Assembly (NCBI GenBank): GCA_964035545.1
Contig: CAXIUT010000073.1
Location: 186,001 to 250,000 of the forward strand
DNA: 64,000 nucleotides
Direction of reading: 5' to 3'
Origin: Bugula neritina
Lineage: Eukaryota; Bryozoa; Gymnolaemata; Cheilostomatida; Bugulidae
Shown: piece after piece, positions 51,105 through 63,204 of the stretch
Layout: each line of letters starts with the position of its first letter
Numbering within the stretch: the first letter of the stretch is position 1
The notes under the pieces: model-generated
Databases searched by the model: none
What the model saw: the letters and a program-made list of their open reading frames with translations, nothing else
What the model was told of the DNA's origin: nothing
Made by a program: the position numbers and the translations under genes

Positions 51105-52448
51105 TCATCTGCAGCGCCATTTCACAGTGTTATATTTTGCTAGAGTAATAACTAATTTTAGATGCCTTTGCAAACATATGAGAAATAAATGAGTCATTTT
51201 ATGAAAAGAGGTGTTTGCAGCAGTTGTCCACTTTTGATTTAGACGCGTCATGGAAACTTTTGTAGTTTTAAATAATATCTCCAAACTCATCACTTGCATG
51301 TGTTTATATACTTGATAAATTTTTTCATGCAAAACTTGATGCCTGCTTCAAAGACACCAGTGCTTAATTACTGTGTTAACTGTATTGGCACGTTGCCATA
51401 AGATATTTGGTAATATTTCGCATCACAACAAACTCTTCAGAAAGTTAAGAAAATCAGTCTAGAAAGTTACTGAAATAAACCTACCAGAGAGAGTAAGCCA
51501 GATGTAACAAGTAGATCCAAAACAAGTTGATTAACAATTGAAGTTGAAATCTCCATGTAGTCAACACTTTAGTCCTAATGTCAAATGCAAACGTCTGCAA
51601 CCAAACTATGTAGACTTCATGGGCTGGTTAGCTGACAGGACTCATTAAAGTTCTTAACTGTTGTGTGTATAGTGATGCCCTTCTTGAACTAGAGAGGGCT
51701 GACTGAAGACTGCTACTTTGTGAAAATTGACAATGCATAATATTATTATTCATTGTTGAGATTCACGACTGCCATAAACAATGATAAAATATTCATTGTT
51801 GGTACTACTGAGTAGAATAAAATATAATATAATATTATTCTCTGGACAGATAAACAATATCAAATGCATAATATAACATTACCATAAATCTACGGCGCTT
51901 CACATCTTCACCTTTTTCTGCAATGTTATTTCTTTGCAGTTAGAAGTACTAGCTGAATATATGACTATGAAACATAACCCTTCAATTTCGTTGCACCAGC
52001 ACCGATTTCAATATAGGTGTGTTGGGAGTTATCTTTCCTAAAGTTTTGTTCTTGGTGTTTATTCGAAGCAGACACAGGCTAATATTAGTTTTGTTATTTG
52101 CAAGAGTTTTTCTGTCTGATTGTCCATCAGCAAAAGTTTGCGCCTTGCAGTTATTATGGAAATACCAGTGATGCTGGAAGACCTTTGCATTGTACACCCG
52201 CCTTTACTATTGAATTTAGATGTTTTATTTTCCCATCCCCTCTCCTGCCCCCCTGTCCCCTCTAACAACCAGCAATCCTGACTCATGTGAAATGTGTTAT
52301 TAAGTTTTAGAGTTGGACCATGGGCCTACAGTATACGATTTGAAGCTTTATAGTTTACAGGTAGTGGAGATGAGTCACTGCTGAAACCCATTTTATTAGT
52401 AGACTATATTGCTCTTCAATCATCAGTTTGCATATTAAAACAGAAAGC
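51105..52448. repeat. Unit 39
   Basis: V-B-Q-Q-T1-E1. CATAATATTATTATTC and ACAGGTAGTGG match the second half of unit 28 (displacement 14,793 bp). Private ATTTCGTTGC near 51989. Confidence 0.97.
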
Positions 52449-53793
52449 TCATCTGCAGCGCCATTTCACAGTGTTAAATTTTGCCAGAGTAAAAACTAAT
52501 TTTAGATGCCTTTGCAAACATATGAGAAATAAATGAGTCATTTTATGAAAAGAGGTGTTTGCAGCAGTTGTCCACTTTTGATTTAGACGCGTCATGGAAA
52601 CTTTTGTAGTTTTAAATAATATCTCCAAACTCATCACTTGCATGTGTTTATATACTTGATAAAGTTTTTCATGCAAAACTTGATGCCTGCTTCAAAGACA
52701 CCAGTGCTTAAAACTGTGTTAACTGTATTGGCACGTTGCCATGAGATATTTGGTTATATTTAGCATCACAACATACTCTTCAGAAAGTTAAGAAAATCAG
52801 TCTATAGAAAGTTAATGAAATAAACCTACCAGAGAGAGTAAGCCAGATGTAACAAGTAGATCCAAAACAAGTTGATTAACAATTGAAGTTGAAATCTCCA
52901 TGTAGTCAACACTTTAGTCCTAATGTCAAATGCAAACGTCTGCAACCAAACTATGTAGACTTCATGGGCTGGTTAGCTGACAGGACTCATTAAAGTTCTT
53001 AACTGTTGTGTGTATAGTGATGCCCTTCTTGAACTAGAGAGGGCTGACTGAAGACTGCTACTTTGTGAAAATTGACAATGCATATTATTATTATTCATTG
53101 TTGAGATTCACGACTGCCATAAACAATGATAAAATATTCATTGTTGGTACTACTGAGTAGAATAAAATATAATATAATATTATTCTCTGGACAGATAAAC
53201 AATATCAAATGCATAATATAACATTACCATAAATCTACGGCGCTTCACATCTTCACCTTTTTCTGCAATGTTATTTCTTTGCAGTTAGAAGTACTAGCTG
53301 AATATATGACTATGAAACATAACCCTTCAATTTCATTGCACCAGCACCGATTTCAATATAGGTGTGTTGGGAGTTATCTTTCCTAAAGTTTTGTTCTTGG
53401 TGTTTATTCGAAGCAGACACAGGCTAATATTAGTTTTGTTATTTGCAAGAGTTTTTCTGTCTGATTGTCCATCAGCAAAAGTTTGCGCCTTGCAGTTATT
53501 ATGGAAATACCAGTGATGCTGGAAGACCTTTGCATTGTACACCCGCCTTTACTATTGAATTTAGATGTTTTATTTTCCCATCCCCTCTCCTGCCCCCCTG
53601 TCCCCTCTAACAACCAGCAATCCTGACTCATGTGAAATGTGTTATTAAGTTTTAGAGTTGGACCATGGGCCTACAGTATACGATTTGAAGCTTTATAGTT
53701 TATAGGTAGTGGAGATGAGTCACTGCTGAAACCCATTTTATTAGTAGACTATATTGCTCTTCAATCATCAGTTTGCATATTAAAACAGAAAGC
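52449..53793. repeat. Unit 40
   Basis: X-A-P-Q-T1-E1; P mid1 to Q mid2 switch as in units 28 and 38. Private TTTATAGGTAGTGG. Confidence 0.97.
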
Positions 53794-55138
53794 TCATCTG
53801 CAGCGCCATTTCACAGTGTTAAATTTTGCCAGAGTAAAAACTAATTTTAGATGCCTTTGCAAACATATGAGAAATAAATGAGTCATTTTATGAAAAGAGG
53901 TGTTTGCAGCAGTTGTCCACTTTTGATTTAGACGCGTCATGGAAACTTTTGTAGTTTTAAATAATATCTCCAAACTCATCACTTGCATGTGTTTATATAC
54001 TTGATAAAGTTTTTCATGCAAAACTTGATGCCTGCTTCAAAGACACCAGTGCTTAAAACTGTGTTAACTGTATTGGCACGTTGCCATGAGATATTTGGTT
54101 ATATTTAGCATCACAACATACTCTTCAGAAAGTTAAGAAAATCAGTCTATAGAAAGTTAATGAAATAAACCTACCAGAGAGAGTAAGCCAGATGTAACAA
54201 GTAGATCCAAAACAAGTTGATTAACAATTGAAGTTGAATTCTCCATGTAGTGAATACTTTAGTCCTAATGTCAAATGCAAACGTCTGCAACCAAATTGTG
54301 TAGACTTCATGAGCTGGTTAGCTGACAGGACTCATTAAAGTTCTTAACTGTTGTGTGTATAGTGATGCCCATCTTGAACTAGAGAGGGCTGACGGAAGAC
54401 TGCTACTTTGTGAAAATTGACAATGCATATTATTATTATTCATTGTTGAGATTCACAACTGCCATAAACAATGATAAAATATTCATTGTTGGTACTACTG
54501 AGTAGAATAAAATATAATATAATATTATTCTCTGGACAGATAAACAATATCAAATGCATATTATAACATTACCATAAATCTACGGCGCTTCACATCTTCA
54601 CTTTTTTCTGCAATGTTATTTCTTTGCAGTTAGAAGTACTAGCTGAATATATGACTATGAAACATAACCCTTCAATTTCATTGCACCAGCACCGATTTCA
54701 ATATAGGTGTGTTGGGAGTTATCTTTCCTAAAGTTTTGTTCTTGGTGTTTATTCGAAGCAGACACAGGCTAATATTAGTTTTGTTATTTGCAAGAGTTTT
54801 TCTGTCTGATTGTCCATCAGCAAAAGTTTGCGCCTTGCAGTTATTATGGAAATACCAGTGCTGCTGGAAGACCTTTGCATTGTACACCCGCCTTTACTAT
54901 TGAATTTAGATGTTTTATTTTCCCATCCCCTCTCCTGCCCCCCTGTCCCCTCTAACAACCAGCAATCCTGACTCATGCGAAATGTGTTATTAAGTTTTAG
55001 AGTTGGACCATGGGCCTACAGTATACGATTTGAAGCTTTATAGTTTACAGGCAGTGGAGATGAGTCACTGCTGAAACCCATTTTATTAGTAGACTATATT
55101 GCTCTTCAATCATCAGTTTTCATATTCAAAGAGAAAGC
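53794..55138. repeat. Unit 41
   Basis: X-A-P-P-T1-E2; like unit 29. Private CpG loss at 54457 (TTCACAACTGCC). Confidence 0.97.
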
Positions 55139-56482
55139 TCATCTGCAGCGCCATTTCACAGTGTTATATTTTGCTAGAGTAATAACTAATTTTAGATGCC
55201 TTTGCAAACATATGAGATATAAATGAGTCGTTTTATGAAAAGAGGTGTTTGCAGCAGTTGTCCACTTTTGATTTAGACGCGTCATGGAAACTTTTGTAGT
55301 TTTAAATAATATCTCCAAACTCATCACTTGCATGTGTTTATATACTTGATAAATTTTTTCATGCAAAACTTGATGCCTGCTTCAAAGACACCAGTGCTTA
55401 ATTACTGTGTTAACTGTATTGGCACGTTGCCATAAGACATTTGGTAATATTTCGCATCACAACAAACTCTTCAGAAAGTTAAGAAAATCAGTCTAGAAAG
55501 TTACTGAAATAAACCTACCAGAGAGAGTAAGCCAGATGTAACAAGTAGATCCAAAACAAGTTGATTAACAATTGAAGTTGAAATCTCCATGTAGTCAACA
55601 CTTTAGTCCTAATGTCAAATGCAAACGTCTGCAACCAAACTATGTAGACTTCATGGGCTGGTTAGCTGACAGGACTCATTAAAGTTCTTAACTGTTGTGT
55701 GTATAGTGATGCCCTTCTTGAACTAGAGAGGGCTGACTGAAGACTGCTACTTTGTGAAAATTGACAATGCATATTATTATTATTCATTGTTGAGATTCAC
55801 GACTGCCATAAACAATGATAAAATATTCATTGTTGGTACTACTGAGTAGAATAAAATATAATATAATATTATTATCTGGACAGATAAACAATATCAAATG
55901 CATAATATAACATTACCATAAATCTACGGCGCTTCACATCTTCACCTTTTTCTGCAATGTTATTTCTTTGCAGTTAGAAGTACTAGCTGAATATATGACT
56001 ATGAAACATAACCCTTCAATTTCATTGCACCAGCACCGATTTCAATATAGGTGTGTTGGGAGTTATCTTTCCTAAAGTTTTGTTCTTGGTGTTTATACGA
56101 AGCAGACACAGGCTAATATTAGTTTTGTTATTTGCAAGAGTTTTTCTGTCTGATTGTCCATCAGCAAAAGTTTGCGCCTTGCTGTTATTATGGAAATACC
56201 AGTGATGCTGGAAGACCTTTGCATTGTACACCCGCCTTTACTATTGAATTTAGATGTTTTATTTTCCCATCCCCTCTCCTGCCCCCCTGTCCCCTCTAAC
56301 AACCAGCAATCCTGACTCATGCGAAATGTGTTATTAAGTTTTAGAGTTGGACCATGGGCCTACAGTATACGATTTGAAGCTTTATAGTTTACAGGCAGTG
56401 GAGATGAGTCACTGCTGAAACCCATTTTATTAGTAGACTATATTGCTCTTCAATCATCAGTTTTCATATTCAAAGAGAAAGC
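55139..56482. repeat. Unit 42
   Basis: V-B-Q-Q-T2-E2 with GAGATATAAATGAGTCG, AAGACATTTGG, TTATTATCTGG (only shared with unit 45) and CTTGCTGTTATT. Confidence 0.97.
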
Positions 56483-57826
56483 TCATCTGCAGCGCCATTT
56501 CACAGTGTTATATTTTGCTAGAGTAATAACTAATTTTAGATGCCTTTGCAAACATATGAGAAATAAATGAGTCATTTTATGAAAAGAGGTGTTTGCAGCA
56601 GTTGTCCACTTTTGATTTAGACGCGTCATGGAAACTTTTGTAGTTTTAAATAATATCTCCAAACTCATCACTTGCATGTGTTTATATACTTGATAAATTT
56701 TTTCATGCAAAACTTGATGCCTGCTTCAAAGACACCAGTGCTTAATTACTGTGTTAACTGTATTGGCACGTTGCCATAAGATATTTGGTAATATTTCGCA
56801 TCACAACAAACTCTTCAGAAAGTTAAGAAAATCAGTCTAGAAAGTTACTGAAATAAACCTACCAGAGAGAGTAAGCCAGATGTAACAAGTAGATCCAAAA
56901 CAAGTTGATTAACAATTGAAGTTGAAATCTCCATGTAGTCAACACTTTAGTCCTAATGTCAAATGCAAACGTCTGCAACCAAACTATGTAGACTTCATGG
57001 GCTGGTTAGCTGACAGGACTCATTAAAGTTCTTAACTGTTGTGTGTATAGTGATGCCCTTCTTGAACTAGAGAGGGCTGACTGAAGACTGCTACTTTGTG
57101 AAAATTGACAATGCATATTATTATTATTCATTGTTGAGATTCACGACTGCCATAAACAATGATAAAATATTCATTGTTGGTACTACTGAGTAGAATAAAA
57201 TATAATATAATATTATTCTCTGGACAGATAAACAATATCAAATGCATAATATAACATTACCATAAATCTACGGCGCTTCACATCTTCACCTTTTTCTGCA
57301 ATGTTATTTCTTTGCAGTTAGAAGTACTAGCTGAATATATGACTATGAAACATAACCCTTCAATTTCATTGCACCAGCACCGATTTCAATATAGGTGTGT
57401 TGGGAGTTATCTTTCCTAAAGTTTTGTTCTTGGTGTTTATACGAAGCAGACACAGGCTAATATTAGTTTTGTTATTTGCAAGAGTTTTTCTGTCTGATTG
57501 TCCATCAGCAAAAGTTTGCGCCTTGCAGTTATTATGGAAATACCAGTGATGCTGGAAGACCTTTGCATTGTACACCCGCCTTTACTATTGAATTTAGATG
57601 TTTTATTTTCCCATCCCCTCTCCTGCCCCCCTGTCCCCTCTAACAACCAGCAATCCTGACTCATGTGAAATGTGTTATTAAGTTTTAGAGTTGGACCATG
57701 GGCCTACAGTATACGATTTGAAGCTTTATAGTTTACAGGCAGTGGAGATGAGTCACTGCTGAAACCCATTTTATTAGTAGACTATATTGCTCTTCAATCA
57801 TCAGTTTTCATATTCAAAGAGAAAGC
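56483..57826. repeat. Unit 43
   Basis: V-B-Q-Q-T2-E2 with the ordinary head and CTTGCAG tail; no private change noticed. Confidence 0.97.
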
Positions 57827-59171
57827 TCATCTGCAGCGCCATTTCACAGTGTTATATTTTGCTAGAGTAATAACTAATTTTAGATGCCTTTGCAAACATA
57901 TGAGAAATAAATGAGTCATTTTATGAAAAGAGGTGTTTGCAGCAGTTGTCCACTTTTGATTTAGACGCGTCATGGAAACTTTTGTAGTTTTAAATAATAT
58001 CTCCAAACTCATCACTTGCATGTGTTTATATACTTGATAAAGTTTTTCATGCAAAACTTGATGCCTGCTTCAAAGACACCAGTGCTTAAAACTGTGTTAA
58101 CTGTATTGGCACGTTGCCATGAGATATTTGGTTATATTTAGCATCACAACATACTCTTCAGAAAGTTAAGAAAATCAGTCTATAGAAAGTTAATGAAATA
58201 AACCTACCAGAGAGAGTAAGCCAGATGTAACAAGTAGATCCAAAACAAGTTGATTAACAATTGAAGTTGAATTCTCCATGTAGTGAATACTTTAGTCCTA
58301 ATGTCAAATGCAAACGTCTGCAACCAAATTGTGTAGACTTCATGAGCTGGTTAGCTGACAGGACTCATTAAAGTTCTTAACTGTTGTGTGTATAGTGATG
58401 CCCATCTTGAACTAGAGAGGGCTGACGGAAGACTGCTACTTTGTGAAAATTGACAATGCATATTATTATTATTCATTGTTGAGATTCACGACTGCCATAA
58501 ACAATGATAAAATATTCATTGTTGGTACTACTGAGTAGAATAAAATATAATATAATATTATTCTCTGGACAGATAAACAATATCAAATGCATATTATAAC
58601 ATTACCATAAATCTACGGCGCTTCACATCTTCACTTTTTTCTGCAATGTTATTTCTTTGCAGTTAGAAGTACTAGCTGAATATATGACTATGAAACATAA
58701 CCCTTCAATTTCATTGCACCAGCACCGATTTCAATATAGGTGTGTTGGGAGTTATCTTTCCTAAAGTTTTGTTCTTGGTGTTTATTCGAAGCAGACACAG
58801 GCTAATATTAGTTTTGTTATTTGCAAGAGTTTTTCTGTCTGATTGTCCATCAGCAAAAGTTTGCGCCTTGCAGTTATTATGGAAATACCAGTGCTGCTGG
58901 AAGACCTTTGCATTGTACACCCGCCTTTACTATTGAATTTAGATGTTTTATTTTCCCATCCCCTCTCCTGCCCCCCTGTCCCCTCTAACAACCAGCAATC
59001 CTGACTCATGCGAAATGTGTTATTAAGTTTTAGAGTTGGACCATGGGCCTACAGTATACGATTTGAAGCTTTATAGTTTACAGGCAGTGGAGATGAGTCA
59101 CTGCTGAAACCCATTTTATTAGTAGACTATATTGCTCTTCAATCATCAGTTTTCATATTCAAAGAGAAAGC
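57827..59171. repeat. Unit 44
   Basis: V-A-P-P-T1-E2 with CCAGTGCTGCTGG and CATGCG in the tail; no private change noticed. Confidence 0.97.
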
Positions 59172-60515
59172 TCATCTGCAGCGCCATTTCACAGTGTTAT
59201 ATTTTGCTAGAGTAATAACTAATTTTAGATGCCTTTGCAAACATATGAGATATAAATGAGTCGTTTTATGAAAAGAGGTGTTTGCAGCAGTTGTCCACTT
59301 TTGATTTAGACGCGTCATGGAAACTTTTGTAGTTTTAAATAATATCTCCAAACTCATCACTTGCATGTGTTTATATACTTGATAAATTTTTTCATGCAAA
59401 ACTTGATGCCTGCTTCAAAGACACCAGTGCTTAATTACTGTGTTAACTGTATTGGCACGTTGCCATAAGACATTTGGTAATATTTCGCATCACAACAAAC
59501 TCTTCAGAAAGTTAAGAAAATCAGTCTAGAAAGTTACTGAAATAAACCTACCAGAGAGAGTAAGCCAGATGTAACAAGTAGATCCAAAACAAGTTGATTA
59601 ACAATTGAAGTTGAAATCTCCATGTAGTCAACACTTTAGTCCTAATGTCAAATGCAAACGTCTGCAACCAAACTATGTAGACTTCATGGGCTGGTTAGCT
59701 GACAGGACTCATTAAAGTTCTTAACTGTTGTGTGTATAGTGATGCCCTTCTTGAACTAGAGAGGGCTGACTGAAGACTGCTACTTTGTGAAAATTGACAA
59801 TGCATATTATTATTATTCATTGTTGAGATTCACGACTGCCATAAACAATGATAAAATATTCATTGTTGGTACTACTGAGTAGAATAAAATATAATATAAT
59901 ATTATTATCTGGACAGATAAACAATATCAAATGCATAATATAACATTACCATAAATCTACGGCGCTTCACATCTTCACCTTTTTCTGCAATGTTATTTCT
60001 TTGCAGTTAGAAGTACTAGCTGAATATATGACTATGAAACATAACCCTTCAATTTCATTGCACCAGCACCGATTTCAATATAGGTGTGTTGGGAGTTATC
60101 TTTCCTAAAGTTTTGTTCTTGGTGTTTATACGAAGCAGACACAGGCTAATATTAGTTTTGTTATTTGCAAGAGTTTTTCTGTCTGATTGTCCATCAGCAA
60201 AAGTTTGCGCCTTGCTGTTATTATGGAAATACCAGTGATGCTGGAAGACCTTTGCATTGTACACCCGCCTTTACTATTGAATTTAGATGTTTTATTTTCC
60301 CATCCCCTCTCCTGCCCCCCTGTCCCCTCTAACAACCAGCAATCCTGACTCATGCGAAATGTGTTATTAAGTTTTAGAGTTGGACCATGGGCCTACAGTA
60401 TACGATTTGAAGCTTTATAGTTTACAGGCAGTGGAGATGAGTCACTGCTGAAACCCATTTTATTAGTAGACTATATTGCTCTTCAATCATCAGTTTTCAT
60501 ATTCAAAGAGAAAGC
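59172..60515. repeat. Unit 45
   Basis: V-B-Q-Q-T2-E2; copy of unit 42 at +4,033 bp including TTATTATCTGG. Confidence 0.97.
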
Positions 60516-61859
60516 TCATCTGCAGCGCCATTTCACAGTGTTATATTTTGCTAGAGTAATAACTAATTTTAGATGCCTTTGCAAACATATGAGAAATAAA
60601 TGAGTCATTTTATGAAAAGAGGTGTTTGCAGCAGTTGTCCACTTTTGATTTAGACGCGTCATGGAAACTTTTGTAGTTTTAAATAATATCTCCAAACTCA
60701 TCACTTGCATGTGTTTATATACTTGATAAATTTTTTCATGCAAAACTTGATGCCTGCTTCAAAGACACCAGTGCTTAATTACTGTGTTAACTGTATTGGC
60801 ACGTTGCCATAAGATATTTGGTAATATTTCGCATCACAACAAACTCTTCAGAAAGTTAAGAAAATCAGTCTAGAAAGTTACTGAAATAAACCTACCAGAG
60901 AGAGTAAGCCAGATGTAACAAGTAGATCCAAAACAAGTTGATTAACAATTGAAGTTGAAATCTCCATGTAGTCAACACTTTAGTCCTAATGTCAAATGCA
61001 AACGTCTGCAACCAAACTATGTAGACTTCATGGGCTGGTTAGCTGACAGGACTCATTAAAGTTCTTAACTGTTGTGTGTATAGTGATGCCCTTCTTGAAC
61101 TAGAGAGGGCTGACTGAAGACTGCTACTTTGTGAAAATTGACAATGCATATTATTATTATTCATTGTTGAGATTCACGACTGCCATAAACAATGATAAAA
61201 TATTCATTGTTGGTACTACTGAGTAGAATAAAATATAATATAATATTATTCTCTGGACAGATAAACAATATCAAATGCATAATATAACATTACCATAAAT
61301 CTACGGCGCTTCACATCTTCACCTTTTTCTGCAATGTTATTTCTTTGCAGTTAGAAGTACTAGCTGAATATATGACTATGAAACATAACCCTTCAATTTC
61401 ATTGCACCAGCACCGATTTCAATATAGGTGTGTTGGGAGTTATCTTTCCTAAAGTTTTGTTCTTGGTGTTTATACGAAGCAGACACAGGCTAATATTAGT
61501 TTTGTTATTTGCAAGAGTTTTTCTGTCTGATTGTCCATCAGCAAAAGTTTGCGCCTTGCAGTTATTATGGAAATACCAGTGATGCTGGAAGACCTTTGCA
61601 TTGTACACCCGCCTTTACTATTGAATTTAGATGTTTTATTTTCCCATCCCCTCTCCTGCCCCCCTGTCCCCTCTAACAACCAGCAATCCTGACTCATGTG
61701 AAATGTGTTATTAAGTTTTAGAGTTGGACCATGGGCCTACAGTATACGATTTGAAGCTTTATAGTTTACAGGCAGTGGAGATGAGTCACTGCTGAAACCC
61801 ATTTTATTAGTAGACTATATTGCTCTTCAATCATCAGTTTTCATATTCAAAGAGAAAGC
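60516..61859. repeat. Unit 46
   Basis: V-B-Q-Q-T2-E2; copy of unit 43 at +4,033 bp; I saw no difference. Confidence 0.97.
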
Positions 61860-63204
61860 TCATCTGCAGCGCCATTTCACAGTGTTATATTTTGCTAGAG
61901 TAATAACTAATTTTAGATGCCTTTGCAAACATATGAGAAATAAATGAGTCATTTTATGAAAAGAGGTGTTTGCAGCAGTTGTCCACTTTTGATTTAGACG
62001 CGTCATGGAAACTTTTGTAGTTTTAAATAATATCTCCAAACTCATCACTTGCATGTGTTTATATACTTGATAAAGTTTTTCATGCAAAACTTGATGCCTG
62101 CTTCAAAGACACCAGTGCTTAAAACTGTGTTAACTGTATTGGCACGTTGCCATGAGATATTTGGTTATATTTAGCATCACAACATACTCTTCAGAAAGTT
62201 AAGAAAATCAGTCTATAGAAAGTTAATGAAATAAACCTACCAGAGAGAGTAAGCCAGATGTAACAAGTAGATCCAAAACAAGTTGATTAACAATTGAAGT
62301 TGAATTCTCCATGTAGTGAATACTTTAGTCCTAATGTCAAATGCAAACGTCTGCAACCAAATTGTGTAGACTTCATGAGCTGGTTAGCTGACAGGACTCA
62401 TTAAAGTTCTTAACTGTTGTGTGTATAGTGATGCCCATCTTGAACTAGAGAGGGCTGACGGAAGACTGCTACTTTGTGAAAATTGACAATGCATATTATT
62501 ATTATTCATTGTTGAGATTCACGACTGCCATAAACAATGATAAAATATTCATTGTTGGTACTACTGAGTAGAATAAAATATAATATAATATTATTCTCTG
62601 GACAGATAAACAATATCAAATGCATATTATAACATTACCATAAATCTACGGCGCTTCACATCTTCACTTTTTTCTGCAATGTTATTTCTTTGCAGTTAGA
62701 AGTACTAGCTGAATATATGACTATGAAACATAACCCTTCAATTTCATTGCACCAGCACCGATTTCAATATAGGTGTGTTGGGAGTTATCTTTCCTAAAGT
62801 TTTGTTCTTGGTGTTTATTCAAAGCAGACACAGGCTAATATTAGTTTTGTTATTTGCAAGAGTTTTTCTGTCTGATTGTCCATCAGCAAAAGTTTGCGCC
62901 TTGCAGTTATTATGGAAATACCAGTGATGCTGGAAGACCTTTGCATTGTACACCCGCCTTTACTATTGAATTTAGATGTTTTATTTTCCCATCCCCTCTC
63001 CTGCCCCCCTGTCCCCTCTAACAACCAGCAATCCTGACTCATGTGAAATGTGTTATTAAGTTTTAGAGTTGGACCATGGGCCTACAGTATACGATTTGAA
63101 GCTTTATAGTTTACAGGCAGTGGAGATGAGTCACTGCTGAAACCCATTTTATTAGTAGACTATATTGCTCTTCAATCATCAGTTTTCATATTCAAAGAGA
63201 AAGC
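61860..63204. repeat. Unit 47
   Basis: V-A-P-P-T1-E2; copy of unit 44 up to about 62800, then CCAGTGATGCTGG and CATGTG instead of the unit 44 forms. CpG loss at 62821 (TTATTCAAAGC) puts a stop in the 69-codon minus-strand frame. Confidence 0.97.
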
